From NCBI RefSeq assembly GCF_009882915.1, contig NZ_WTUW01000002.1, positions 744,309-808,308 of the forward strand: a stretch of 64,000 bases of DNA, given 5' to 3'. The stretch's first letter is position 1. The number at the start of each line of letters is the position of its first letter. Positions 43,964-55,901 of this stretch are shown here, piece by piece. The translations under genes were made by a program, and so were the position numbers. Below the pieces are notes generated by a model. That model ran no database searches. It worked only from the letters and a program-made list of their open reading frames with translations, and was not told the DNA's origin. The stretch is from Sneathiella litorea. GTDB lineage: Bacteria; Pseudomonadota; Alphaproteobacteria; Sneathiellales; Sneathiellaceae.

Positions 43964-44902
43964 GAGGCACGAACCGGATGTTGCGGGGACTCCCCTCCAG
44001 GGCATTCGGGTATGTAAGGGGAAAGACGCCGGTCCCGATCCGCATTCGAAAACGAGGCCCTGGCCAGGAGCTCATCTCTTTCTGCTGGAAAGTTCCCTGT
44101 TGGTGGCACGCGGCGGACAACACGCGCGCCTCTCTTCTCAAAATAAAGACAGAGGTCGCGGCAAATTTCGTCCGAGGGGTCCTACCTGGGCGTCCGAAAA
44201 TCATTGGCAAAGCCGAAGTGCAAGTTCATTCTTGAAAAAGCGCCGACCCGCTTTGATTTTGACGATGTTGATTTTTATCCGGCACAGGACTTCCTGATTA
44301 TCCGCAAGGCGCCATTCAAACTAGCGTCCCATAAAAATTGTCCCAATTCCGGCGATACCAATTTGTAGAGGGTCTCTTCATTCTGGTATCATCAACATCG
44401 CTATATATAGGGAATTTGATATCCAATCTGTCCTTTAACCTCCTTAAAATTCCCCCTATAAAAAGGGGCGAAGTGGCAGTGAAAACCAATTCCATCTAGC
44501 CTGTGCAGTATAGCACGACCGCCCTTCATATGCAATAACTCTAATGAAAAAACCACATAGATACGGGTCAAGCATTCCCCGCCCACATGCCATTCGCGCG
44601 ACCTCAAAGGCTACCCCCGCACAAGTCCCCGTTTTGTCAAAATAAATTTCCGGTGAGACAGCTAGGCACTCTCAAATTCCGGTGCCTGACATCCACCGCG
44701 AGTTGTTCCCTTTAAACGCTATTTTTCAAATGCTGCCGGATACGCGAATAGGGAAAAACCTGACCAGCGCGAAAAATATACCCTACGGGAGCCTCCAAGC
44801 TATGAATCCCGCCTCGTCTGCTCTTTACGGTAATTTCATGTTTTGGCCTTAATCTGATCCGATATGCAGCGTTCTTAGATAGAGAACCGGAGTTTAGAGT
44901 AG
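43964..44902. other. About 0.94 kb with no convincing gene
   Basis: The reading frames here are short and have no family motifs. One stretch without a start codon (44144-44369, plus strand) reads CKFILEKAPTRFDFDDVDFY then PAQDFLIIRKAPFKLASHKN. It looks protein-like and may be a decayed gene end. A hairpin GGCAC...GTGCC occurs near 44664-44690, inside an imperfect repeat of AAATT(T)CCGGTG. I see no recognisable 6S, tmRNA, RNase P or SRP RNA, but a small RNA cannot be excluded. Confidence 0.5.
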
Positions 44903-45094
44903 ATGGCCAGTCAATCCCTCGATAAGCGCAAACGGGCAATTGCACAGAACCTCATTGATACCTGCGGATTGCAGCGCGCCGTCCATGCGGCGAAGCAATA
45001 TGGCTGGAACGATATCGCCGAGGAAATTGAAGGCGAGATCGAACGGAGTAGCCAGCTTGGCCGCCGCCGCACCGATCCCCCTATTCATCACTAG
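44903..45094 (+). CDS. Small protein of unknown function
   Basis: The 63-residue protein is helical and charged: MASQSLDKRKRAIAQNLIDT, CGLQRAVHAAKQYGWNDIAE, EIEGEIERSSQLGRRRTDPP. Composition and periodicity look coding. GGAG stands about eleven bases before the ATG. A small hairpin (AGGGC-TTCGC-GCCCT, 45093-45107) follows the stop and could be a weak terminator. No family recognised. Confidence 0.55.
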   Translation: MASQSLDKRKRAIAQNLIDTCGLQRAVHAAKQYGWNDIAEEIEGEIERSSQLGRRRTDPPIHH

Positions 45095-45181
45095 GGCTTC
45101 GCGCCCTCACCTTTCTATCCGTTATTGACAATGCCGGCCCCGCGCGGGCATGGTTCTGGAAAAATACGGGGAGGATGAGGG

Positions 45182-45799
45182 ATGAAATTGTACTGGATAA
45201 AGGCGCAGGCACCATTGCGCGCCCTTGCGCTCATCAAGCATCTGGGTGTAGAGGCGGAGTTGATCCAGATCGACCCAGTAACGGGGGGTCTCCATACGCC
45301 CGAATATAAAGCGCTCAATCCCAACAAGAAGGCCCCGACGATGGTCGATGGCGATATTACCCTCTTTGAGTCGGCGGCAATCATGGCCCATATCTGCATT
45401 AATGCAGGCTCCGACATGTGGCCAACGGAAAACCTTGACGAGCAGGTCGAAGTGTTGCGCTGGCTCTCCTGGAACGAGGGACACTGGGTCGGCGCGGTCG
45501 GCCCTTATTATGTCGAGAAAATCGTGAAGAAGACCTTCAACATGGGCCCGCCCGATACGGCGGTTCTGGAAAAAGCCGAGAAGAACTTCATCAAATATGC
45601 GAAGGTGCTGGACGCGCATCTTGAGGGACGCGATTTCGCCGCGGCGGGCCGGCTGACCATCGCCGATTTCTCCCTCGCCTCAATGGCGCGCTATTGGAAA
45701 GAGGCGGATATGCCCCTTGCCGGTTTCCCGAACATCACGCGTTGGCTTGACGGGCTCATGGAAATCCCCGCCTGGAAAGACCCCTGGCCCGCAAGCTAA
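45182..45799 (+). CDS. Glutathione S-transferase family protein
   Basis: The 205-residue protein has an N-terminal thioredoxin-like domain (MKLYWIKAQAPLRALALIKHL, KKAPTMVDGDITLFESAAIM, with the cis-Pro and ES motif that bind glutathione). An all-helical C-terminal domain follows (EGRDFAAAGRLTIADFSLAS, FPNITRWLDGL). The usual catalytic Ser/Tyr near residue 9 is not obvious (KAQAP), so chemistry may differ from standard detoxification. Convergent with a MAPEG gene, whose family also uses glutathione. Confidence 0.9.
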   Translation: MKLYWIKAQAPLRALALIKHLGVEAELIQIDPVTGGLHTPEYKALNPNKKAPTMVDGDITLFESAAIMAHICINAGSDMWPTENLDEQVEVLRWLSWNEGHWVGAVGPYYVEKIVKKTFNMGPPDTAVLEKAEKNFIKYAKVLDAHLEGRDFAAAGRLTIADFSLASMARYWKEADMPLAGFPNITRWLDGLMEIPAWKDPWPAS

Positions 45800-45810
45800 G
45801 CCGTTGCCGC

Positions 45811-45836
45811 GGCGGAAACCATCCCCGCCGTCTTTC
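45811..45836 (+). terminator. Weak terminator candidate after the GST gene
   Basis: The inverted repeat CGGCGG/CCGCCG (45810-45815 and 45825-45830) with a 9-base loop is followed by TCTTTCT. It lies between convergent genes. The T run is short, so termination is uncertain. Confidence 0.35.
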
Positions 45837-45838
45837 TG

Positions 45839-46228
45839 TCAGATCAGATAGGTATAGAGCAGCCACAGGCTCGCAACGATCAGGGCGATGAAGGTCAAAA
45901 CCATCCCGATTGCCCGGAACCGGAAATTCATATTGGCACCGCTGAAGCCGATGGCATGGCAGCAACGGCCGACAAACAGGAGCGACCCCAGCGCAATCAA
46001 GACATAGATGCTGACGGTGCGCATCTCCAGAAAAGTCATCAGCAGGAGGGTAATCGGCACATACTCGATGAAGTTGCCATGGGCGCGAACGGCCATTTGC
46101 AGCGCGTTATCGCCACCATCGCCCAAGGAGATCTTGCTGCGCCGTCTGGCCTTGACGGTCCGGATGCTCAAAAGCACAAAAACCAGCGCGAGAAGCGCCG
46201 CGAATATGGGTGTAATCGTCACATGCAT
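45839..46228 (-). CDS. MAPEG family membrane protein
   Basis: The 128-residue protein starts at 46228 with AGGGA seven bases upstream. It has four hydrophobic helices and the family signature RAHGNFIEYVPITLLLM, followed by GRCCHAIGFSG. MAPEG proteins are trimeric glutathione-using or related membrane enzymes. Its proximity to a GST gene on the opposite strand is suggestive of glutathione chemistry only. Confidence 0.9.
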   Translation of the reverse strand: MHVTITPIFAALLALVFVLLSIRTVKARRRSKISLGDGGDNALQMAVRAHGNFIEYVPITLLLMTFLEMRTVSIYVLIALGSLLFVGRCCHAIGFSGANMNFRFRAIGMVLTFIALIVASLWLLYTYLI

Positions 46229-46463
46229 GTTTATCGTCCCTCTATTGTCGCCCAAACAGACGGCACCTTTCCATCATGCCCCGGCGACAGGCGCCCAGAC
46301 AAGGGTGAAAAGGTCATTCTGCCGGGCGCAGCGTCTACAGAAATTCCGAAGAAAAATCGTCGCAATAAGATTGCAGCTTAAGACAAAGAAAATATCGACG
46401 CCGATTGCCGCCGCCGCAAACCATCCAATTCCGTGCGAGAAATACGTCCCTCTCGCCCGTGCC

Positions 46464-48011
46464 CTATTCCCACTCAATCGTTCCGGGAGGTTTGGATGTG
46501 GTGTCGTAGACGACGCGGTTGATGCCTTTCACCTCGTTGATGATGCGGGTCGAGACGCGGCCCAGAAACTCATGGGTGAAGGGGTAGTAATCCGCGGTCA
46601 TACCGTCGGTCGAGGTGACGGCGCGGAGCGCACAGACATATTCATAGGTGCGGTTATCGCCCATCACGCCGACGGTGCGCACAGGAAGCAGGACCGCGAA
46701 GGCCTGCCAGATCTCGTTATAGAGCCCGGCCTTCCTGATCTCGTCGAGATAGATGGTATCGGCTTTGCGCAGGATTTCCAGCCGATCGCCGGTAATGCCG
46801 CCGGGAATGCGGATGGCAAGGCCCGGCCCCGGGAAGGGATGCCGATCAACCAGTTCCGATGCCATGCCGAGCTCCCGCCCAAGATCACGCACCTCGTCCT
46901 TGAACAGCTCACGGAGCGGCTCGACCAGTTTCATGTTCATGCGTTCCGGCAGGCCGCCAACGTTATGATGCGACTTGATGGTGACAGAGGGGCCACCCGC
47001 GAAGGACACACTCTCGATCACATCCGGGTAGAGCGTGCCCTGCGCGAGGAATTCCGCGCCGCCGACCTTGCTGGCCTCCTCATCAAAGACATCAATGAAA
47101 AGGCGACCGATGGTCTTGCGCTTCACTTCCGGATCCTCAACGCCCTCAAGTTCGCCGAGGAACAGATCGGAGGCATCACGGTGGATCAGCGGAATGTTAT
47201 ATTTATCACGGAACAGGCTCACCACCTGATCTGATTCGCCTGCCCGCATCAGGCCCGTATCAACATAGACGCAAGTCAGCTGGTCGCCGATCGCCTCATG
47301 GATGAGGACCGCAACAACGGAACTATCGACCCCGCCCGACAGACCGCAGATCACCTTGCCATCGCCGACCTGACGACGGATGGCATCGATGGCCTGATCC
47401 TTGAAGGCGGCCATGGTCCAGTCACCGGCGAGACCGCAGATACGATGCACGAAGTTAGAGAGCAGCGCGGCGCCGCGCGGCGTATGCACAACTTCCGGAT
47501 GGAACTGCACGCCGTAGAATTTCTTCGTGTCATTGGCGATGCCCGCAAAGGGCGCACCGCTTGACGTGGCGACGACGGAAAACCCGTCAGGAATGGCCAC
47601 CACATGATCGCCGTGGCTCATCCACACCTGATCCTGGGTTCCCGCCTCCCACACGCCATTAAAAAGGTCGCAATCCGCGACCACATCGATATCGGCGCGA
47701 CCGAATTCGCGATGGTCCGGCGCCTCCACCTTGCCACCGAGCTGGTTGACCATGGTCTGCTGCCCGTAACAGATGCCGAGGACGGGCACGCCCATCTCGA
47801 AAACCGCATCCGGTGCACGCGGCGTCTCTTCGCCGATGACCGAGGCCGGACCGCCCGAGAGAATAATCCCGGAGGGGTCAAAATCGTCCAGCCGCTCAGC
47901 CGCTGTATTGAAGGGAATGATTTCGCTGTAAACCCCTGCCTCCCGGACGCGCCGCGCGATCAGCTGGGTGACCTGACTACCAAAGTCAATGATCAGAATA
48001 CTGTTTTTCAT
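46464..48011 (-). CDS. guaA: GMP synthase (glutamine-hydrolysing)
   Basis: The 515-residue enzyme turns XMP into GMP. The N-terminal class I glutaminase has C81 (GICYGQQ), H171 and E173. The ATP-pyrophosphatase P-loop is SGGVDSS (225-231), and the C-terminal dimerisation domain ends KPPGTIEWE, typical of GuaA. guaB lies 2 kb away on the same strand, separated by a TPR gene and rsmB, so the two steps of GMP synthesis are nearly clustered. Confidence 0.97.
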   Translation of the reverse strand: MKNSILIIDFGSQVTQLIARRVREAGVYSEIIPFNTAAERLDDFDPSGIILSGGPASVIGEETPRAPDAVFEMGVPVLGICYGQQTMVNQLGGKVEAPDHREFGRADIDVVADCDLFNGVWEAGTQDQVWMSHGDHVVAIPDGFSVVATSSGAPFAGIANDTKKFYGVQFHPEVVHTPRGAALLSNFVHRICGLAGDWTMAAFKDQAIDAIRRQVGDGKVICGLSGGVDSSVVAVLIHEAIGDQLTCVYVDTGLMRAGESDQVVSLFRDKYNIPLIHRDASDLFLGELEGVEDPEVKRKTIGRLFIDVFDEEASKVGGAEFLAQGTLYPDVIESVSFAGGPSVTIKSHHNVGGLPERMNMKLVEPLRELFKDEVRDLGRELGMASELVDRHPFPGPGLAIRIPGGITGDRLEILRKADTIYLDEIRKAGLYNEIWQAFAVLLPVRTVGVMGDNRTYEYVCALRAVTSTDGMTADYYPFTHEFLGRVSTRIINEVKGINRVVYDTTSKPPGTIEWE

Positions 48012-48083
48012 AAACGGGGTTTAGACAGTTTGGGGGTGCCTGTCCAGCCCGTTTATGCGATGTTTTGCCGTTTTTTGCGGGAC

Positions 48084-48581
48084 TTAGCTTTGCTTCGCCT
48101 TATAGTCCTCGACCGCGCGTTTCAGCATGGTGTATTCGGGACAGCCGAAGAAGCAGAGCGCATCAAGCTTGACGAGATGCTCTTCCGCCATTTTCAGGTT
48201 GCCGGTCTGCAAATAAGCCTCGCCGATATATTCGTTCGCCCCCTTGTGTTCGGGGTCAATATCGAGTGCCTTGTTATAGTTGGCAAAGGCCGCATCGTAG
48301 TTTTTCAGCTTGCGGTTGGCGTAGCCGAGATAGTTATAGGCGTCGGCGTTATTGGGTTCGCTTGATGTCACCTTGGTGAAGGCGGCAATGGCCGCGTCCC
48401 ACTGCTCCGCGTCGATGGCGGCCTTGCCCGCGGCAAAGTCCGCATTTTGTGAGGATTCCGCCTCGGTCGCACTACCGCCGTCACCGCTACCGCCGCTGCC
48501 CGCTGCGAAGACAATCTGCGCGGCCAGTAACTGCGCCGCAAAGACCGTGAAAATTGCCAGAATAAATTTGCGAAACGTCAT
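48084..48581 (-). CDS. Secreted tetratricopeptide-repeat protein
   Basis: The 165-residue protein has a signal peptide (about 1-26, ending IVFAAGS) and a Gly/Ser/Glu linker. About three TPR helices pairs follow (EQWDAAIAAFTKVTSSEPNN, ADAYNYLGYANRKLKNYDAA, FANYNKALDIDPEHKGANEY). The start is the second Met, placed ten bases after GGGGAG. It likely acts as a periplasmic protein-binding module; partner unknown. Confidence 0.82.
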   Translation of the reverse strand: MTFRKFILAIFTVFAAQLLAAQIVFAAGSGGSGDGGSATEAESSQNADFAAGKAAIDAEQWDAAIAAFTKVTSSEPNNADAYNYLGYANRKLKNYDAAFANYNKALDIDPEHKGANEYIGEAYLQTGNLKMAEEHLVKLDALCFFGCPEYTMLKRAVEDYKAKQS

Positions 48582-48719
48582 TGTGCCCAATCTCCCCTTC
48601 GTATCAATGCCTTGTGTTCAAGGCTTTACGGTCCATCCGCGGTTTTGGATCATCATTATATCGCAAAATAGGGCCGTGCCGATTCACGAGATGGTGAAGC
48701 ATCCCGTCCTGTAGGAGAT

Positions 48720-51613
<2,894 letters not shown>

Positions 51614-51662
51614 TCATAGGGCGAATTTTGCCTGAGATGCGTTTTTTTTGGAGCGGGCGGAA

Positions 51663-52409
51663 TTACGCCTGTTCATCATCCTCCACATCGCCTTTTCCGC
51701 GGAAACCGGTGGCGATGACATAGGCCTCGCGGCTGTCGGCGCGGCTGGCCTCAGGCTTGGCGTGGCGGACATGGGTGAAATTCTTCTTCATCTGCTCCAG
51801 CAATTCATTCTCCGTGCCACCCTTCAAGACCTTGGCGATAAACACGCCGTCCGGTGCGAGCACATCAATCGCGAAAGCCAGCGCCAACTCACACATGAAT
51901 ACGATGCGCAAATGATCGGTCTGCTTATGGCCCGTTGTCGGCGCGGCCATATCGGAGATAACGGCATTCGCGGGCCCGCCGAGAGCTGCCTTCACCTTGT
52001 TATCGGCGTCCTCTTCGGTGAAATCGAGCTGCATGACCTCCGCGCCGGGGATGGGTTCCATCTCGAGAATATCCACGGCAAGAACCTTGCCCTTGCCCTT
52101 TTCGGCGCCGACGCGGTCCACTGCAACCTGGGTCCAGCCGCCGGGCGCCGCACCGAGATCGACGACCGAATCGCCGGATTTCAGGAGGTTATAGCGCTCA
52201 TCCAGCTGCAACAGCTTGAACGCCGCGCGGCTGCGCAGGCCCCGTGTCCGCGCCTCGGCCACGTAAGGGTCGTTGAGTTGGCGTTGCAACCAGTGAGTGG
52301 AGGAGTTCTTGCGCCCCCGTGCCGTCTTCACCTTGGTATGCAGAAGCCGTCCGGTCATGCCGGTGCCGGTGCCGCTTTTGCCGCCGGGGCGTTTTATTCC
52401 TCTACTCAT
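51663..52409 (-). CDS. rlmE: 23S rRNA 2'-O-ribose methyltransferase (U2552)
   Basis: The 248-residue methyltransferase starts at 52409 (MSRGIKRPGGKSG), overlapping the ppx stop by four bases. The SAM motif is VVDLGAAPGGWTQVAVDRVG, and the body contains SRAAFKLLQLDERYN, DFTEEDADNKV and DMAAPTTGHKQTDHLR, as in RlmE/FtsJ. It methylates the A loop of 23S rRNA late in 50S assembly. A basic N-terminal extension of about 35 residues precedes the usual FtsJ start. Confidence 0.94.
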   Translation of the reverse strand: MSRGIKRPGGKSGTGTGMTGRLLHTKVKTARGRKNSSTHWLQRQLNDPYVAEARTRGLRSRAAFKLLQLDERYNLLKSGDSVVDLGAAPGGWTQVAVDRVGAEKGKGKVLAVDILEMEPIPGAEVMQLDFTEEDADNKVKAALGGPANAVISDMAAPTTGHKQTDHLRIVFMCELALAFAIDVLAPDGVFIAKVLKGGTENELLEQMKKNFTHVRHAKPEASRADSREAYVIATGFRGKGDVEDDEQA

Positions 52410-53521
52410 GATACAGCATTCGGCTCTCTCGCCGCCTTCTTGTTGTTTTGCCGGGACGCGGCCTCCGCAGCCTTCTGACGATCCCGCTTTGCCCGGCGCA
52501 TCATGCCGAGCAGCATTCCCTCGCGCAGGCCCCGATCGGCCACACGCAGTTTCTTCACCGGCCAACGGCTGTGCATCGCCTCGACAATCGCGCAGCCGGA
52601 GACAACGAGATCTGCCCGCTCCCGCCCGATACAGGGTTCGTTCAGCCGCGTCTGGTAATCGCTGGTGGCGAGTCGGTGGCAAATATCGATCATGGCCTTG
52701 GTATTCAGCCAGGCCCCATCCACCCGGCGGCGGCTGTAGCGTTCCAGCCCGAAATGTACCCCGGCGAGTGTTGTGACCGTGCCGGAAGTGCCCAGCATCT
52801 GCACCCGGCCCTCGCGGATCTGTCCGGCGATTCCATGCGCCGCCTCGAACTCATCGACATAACGGCAGACGTCGGTGATCATCTCGGCATAGGCATCGTC
52901 GGAAATCTCCATTCCGCCATGACGCTCGGTGAGTGTCACCACACCGACGGGGATCGACATCCAGCCAAGAACCTCACTCTGCTTGGGGCCCTTGAGACCG
53001 AGCCAGACCAGCTCCGTGCTGCCCCCACCGATATCGAAGACGAGCGCGTTCTGATGCCGGTAATCAATGAGCGGACTACAGCCCTCGGCGGCCAGCGCCG
53101 CCTCCTCCGCCGTGGTGATGATATCAAGATCAAGCCCGCAATTAAGGCGCACCCGATCTAGAAAATCGTCGCTGTTGTCCGCCTTGCGGCAAACTTCCGT
53201 CGCGACGCAGCGCATATGGGTGACGCCAGCGCGACGCATTTTGTCCGCACAGATGCCGAGCGCCTCGACTGTTCTCTCAATCGCCTCCTCGGACAGCTGG
53301 CCGGTGAGGCTGACACCTTCTCCGAGCCGTACGATCCGCGAAAAGCTATCGATGACACGGAATCCCTTGCCCTGCTGCTTCGCGATCAGCAGCCGACAGT
53401 TGTTAGTGCCCAGGTCCAGCGCGCCGAATGTGTCAGGCGCGTATTCACTGCCGTTTTGATACTTGCGTCGATATCTTCTGCGATCTCTATTGTCTGTTCT
53501 CCGGGGTTGTGATGTGGCCAC
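52406..53521 (-). CDS. ppx: Exopolyphosphatase/pppGpp phosphohydrolase family protein
   Basis: The 371-residue protein starts at a GTG, with GGAGG about ten bases upstream. Its actin-like ATPase fold shows ALDLGTNNCRLLIAK (phosphate 1), VFDIGGGSTELVWLG (phosphate 2), and the catalytic Glu region RCVATEVCRKAD. Such enzymes hydrolyse polyphosphate or pppGpp. The sequence alone does not separate Ppx from GppA. Length is close to the short alphaproteobacterial form without a C-terminal HD domain. The basic N-terminal 30 residues may be unstructured. Confidence 0.9.
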   Translation of the reverse strand: MATSQPRRTDNRDRRRYRRKYQNGSEYAPDTFGALDLGTNNCRLLIAKQQGKGFRVIDSFSRIVRLGEGVSLTGQLSEEAIERTVEALGICADKMRRAGVTHMRCVATEVCRKADNSDDFLDRVRLNCGLDLDIITTAEEAALAAEGCSPLIDYRHQNALVFDIGGGSTELVWLGLKGPKQSEVLGWMSIPVGVVTLTERHGGMEISDDAYAEMITDVCRYVDEFEAAHGIAGQIREGRVQMLGTSGTVTTLAGVHFGLERYSRRRVDGAWLNTKAMIDICHRLATSDYQTRLNEPCIGRERADLVVSGCAIVEAMHSRWPVKKLRVADRGLREGMLLGMMRRAKRDRQKAAEAASRQNNKKAAREPNAVS

Positions 53522-53650
53522 CCAGGACTACCTCCAGGTAAAAATTCCGCGGGAGCGACAATAAGAGCCGCAATCCCTTTTCCCAATGTTAGCAGTTTTC
53601 GACGGAAGGTTCATATATATATTTTTGCGCGCCTGCGCGTTTAAGGGGCG

Positions 53651-53679
53651 TTGACAGCGCGCCGCGGAATTGCTAGTAA
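53651..53679 (+). promoter_or_regulatory. Promoter of tRNA-Gln
   Basis: A perfect TTGACA (53651-53656), a 17-bp spacer and TAGTAA (53674-53679) with an upstream TGC extended -10 are visible. A GC-rich stretch GCCGCC follows at the start site, as in promoters under stringent control. The precursor would have about 30 bases of leader. Confidence 0.8.
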
Positions 53680-53718
53680 GCCGCCTGCCCCGCATTCGCG
53701 GGCGCACCACCGACATGG

Positions 53719-53792
53719 TGGGGAATCGTCTAATGGTAGGACAGCGGACTCTGACTCCGTCAATCCTGGTTCGAGTCCAGGTTCCCCAGCCA
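53719..53792 (+). tRNA. tRNA-Gln (anticodon CTG)
   Basis: The 74-base gene has a TGGGGAA/TTCCCCA acceptor stem, anticodon stem GCGGA/TCCGT with loop CTCTGAC (anticodon CTG at 53751-53753, reading CAG), a T-loop GTTCGAGTC and an encoded CCA end. The discriminator base is G. It lies directly before the convergent acyl-CoA dehydrogenase gene. Confidence 0.95.
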
Positions 53793-53802
53793 ACCTCCTT
53801 CG

Positions 53803-55038
53803 CTACAAATCCACATCCCCCTTCAACAATCTCTGCGCGATGGTCTTGTTCAGGATCTCGTTGGAGCCGTCGGCGATATTGATAATGCGCAAATATTGCC
53901 AGGCCTCGGCGAGGCCGATCTCGTTGGTGAGGCCCATGGCGCCGTGGGCCTGCATCGCCTGATCGACGGCGCGCAATCCCACTTGCACCGAATAGGCCTT
54001 GGTCATGGAAAGCTCCTTGATCGCGGCCTCCCCCTGATCGAGGAGTTTCGTCGCGTTCAGCCCCATCAGATGCGCCGCATGCAGCTCCGTCGCGGCGGTG
54101 GCGAGCGGGAAACTCACGCCCTGATATTCCGCAATCGGCTTACCGAAGGCGATGCGTTGCTTGGCGTACTCAAGCGCCAGCTCCACCGACCAGCGCCCCA
54201 AACCCACCGCGCGGGCCGAGTTATAGATCCGCCCGAGCGACACCCCATAGAGCGCCGCACCAAAGCCGTTATCCAGCTCGCCGACAACCTGCCAGGGCTC
54301 GACACGCAAGTTCTCGAACACCAGTTCCGCCTCGTCCCCGCCAATATGGCCGAACAGCTTTACCACGCGCTGCACCTCGAAACCCGGCGCATCCGTCGGC
54401 ACAAGGAAGGCGGAAATGCCGCCCTTTTTCGCCGCCGCCTTTTCGGCATCGGTCACCGCAAACAGCACGCAGTAATCGGCGATCGGCGCGTTGGAGGTCC
54501 AGATCTTGCGCCCGTCGATGACCCAGCCGTCCCCGTCCTTGCGGGCGCGCGTCTTGATCATGGAGGCGTCTGATCCCGCGCCCGGCTCGGAGAGGCCAAA
54601 GCACATGGATTTTTCGCCAGACATGAGCGGACCCAGAATCTCGTCCCGCGCGCGATCTGTCACCTTTTCGAGCAGCCGGCTCGGCCCGAAGGCCCAGTGC
54701 GACAGCGCATAGAGCATCATCCAGTTGTGCGGCCCGCAGCTGTGGAACAGCTCCTCCCAGCAGACATAATAGGCCTGCATCCCGAACCCGCCGCCGCCCA
54801 AGGCCTCCGGCACGCACATATGGTAATAGCCCGCCTCCGCCGAGGCCATGCGAATTTCCTTGATCAGCGCCCGCACCGGCGCGGAGAGGCGCCCGTCCTC
54901 GTCATATTTCAGGCGGGGATTTTCCAGAAGATCGCGGTTCTTCTCATGCCGGGGGATCACCTCCTGCTCGGCAAAGGCGCGAATGCCATCGCGTACCTGT
55001 TCAACCGTGTCGGGGAGTTCGAACGCAATTGCGGCCAT
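53803..55038 (-). CDS. Acyl-CoA dehydrogenase
   Basis: The 411-residue FAD enzyme introduces a 2,3-double bond into acyl-CoA. Family features are GLSEPGAGSDASMIKTRARK (FAD-binding loop), GRKIWTSNAPIADYCVLFAV, and GLGRWSVELALEYAKQRIAFG near the C-terminal helical domain. It ends with YLRIINIADGSNEILNKTIA, where a catalytic Glu would be expected in other members. AAGGAG precedes the start. Chain-length preference cannot be read from the sequence; it stands alone, without other beta-oxidation genes nearby. Confidence 0.93.
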   Translation of the reverse strand: MAAIAFELPDTVEQVRDGIRAFAEQEVIPRHEKNRDLLENPRLKYDEDGRLSAPVRALIKEIRMASAEAGYYHMCVPEALGGGGFGMQAYYVCWEELFHSCGPHNWMMLYALSHWAFGPSRLLEKVTDRARDEILGPLMSGEKSMCFGLSEPGAGSDASMIKTRARKDGDGWVIDGRKIWTSNAPIADYCVLFAVTDAEKAAAKKGGISAFLVPTDAPGFEVQRVVKLFGHIGGDEAELVFENLRVEPWQVVGELDNGFGAALYGVSLGRIYNSARAVGLGRWSVELALEYAKQRIAFGKPIAEYQGVSFPLATAATELHAAHLMGLNATKLLDQGEAAIKELSMTKAYSVQVGLRAVDQAMQAHGAMGLTNEIGLAEAWQYLRIINIADGSNEILNKTIAQRLLKGDVDL

Positions 55039-55234
55039 TTTCCTGCTCCTTTTTATGGAAATTTCAGACGTGATCCGGCAACCTTTCCCGCGGCCGGATT
55101 TTCCCTTTTTTTGTTATTTATGCAGCTTTTTCTGAGCGTCTGGTTCTGCTTGTTCTTGTTTTATCGACGCAAAACTCTGCACATATTAGCAATTAAAGTA
55201 AAGCGGGAAGTACGGCGCCGGGGCCGGCGTCCGG

Positions 55235-55738
55235 TCAGCTGCTGAAATGCCGGATATAGGCCAGCCCGTCCGGAATATCGAAGACGAAGGAGAACAGGAT
55301 CACGCCGGTCATGACGGCGGACCAGAGGCGGTAGGCCGTCCCCTCCTGCCGATCCAGAAAGGGCCGCTTTATCAGCAGCAGGACCAGTGCAGGCGTCCAG
55401 CAGACCACATGCATGATCGAGATCGCCCCGGAGAGCATCGGCAGGCCGAGGGCGCCAAAGACGGCATGCCCTGTGGCGAGGGAGAGAATAAAACCGCCCG
55501 CCGCCCAACGGGCAATAGGCCGCCGCCAGACGAAAAAGACTAGCCCGGTCAGGAAGGTCAGCATCAGGAAGGCGAGCCAGATTTTGACCCAGAGCGGCAT
55601 CGCCATCATCGCCGCCCCGTCAAATATGTTGAGCGGTCCTGTCCCGCTGATATATTCCTCTGCGGCGAAGGCGGTCGCGCTCCACAGGAGGGACCCAAGC
55701 CCGGCCAGCACCGGTGCCAAAATGGATTTGATTGTCAT
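55235..55738 (-). CDS. Membrane protein of unknown function
   Basis: The 167-residue protein starts at 55738 with GAGGG five bases upstream. A signal peptide-like first segment (ending ATAFAAEEY) is followed by four helices (about 45-70, 78-100, 105-125 and 140-158). MPLWVKIWLAFLMLTFLTGL and MHVVCWTPALVLLLIKRPF are its most distinctive parts. No family recognised. Confidence 0.7.
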   Translation of the reverse strand: MTIKSILAPVLAGLGSLLWSATAFAAEEYISGTGPLNIFDGAAMMAMPLWVKIWLAFLMLTFLTGLVFFVWRRPIARWAAGGFILSLATGHAVFGALGLPMLSGAISIMHVVCWTPALVLLLIKRPFLDRQEGTAYRLWSAVMTGVILFSFVFDIPDGLAYIRHFSS

Positions 55739-55901
55739 GTCTGCCCTCAAGTTTTTTCCATACTATTTACGCTACGCACCGGCAGCAGACCCGTAGATAT
55801 GGATAGCAGGAAAAACTCTCAACCGGTAATTTCAGCTCTCACCCAATCGTGATTCCCGCACTCATTCCGGTCGCAGAAAGTTTATTGGAAGAGACGGAAT
55901 C

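Noticed and set aside
43978-44235. 85-codon frame on the plus strand in the empty region
   Set aside because: No ribosome-binding site, no family pattern, and a competing protein-like fragment lies in another frame.
46008-47234. 408-codon frame antisense to guaA
   Set aside because: Overlaps an intact guaA and the MAPEG gene; no coding features.
53719-53800. tRNA-Gln as an integration site for a genomic island
   Set aside because: No repeat of the tRNA 3' end was seen downstream and no integrase is present in the window.
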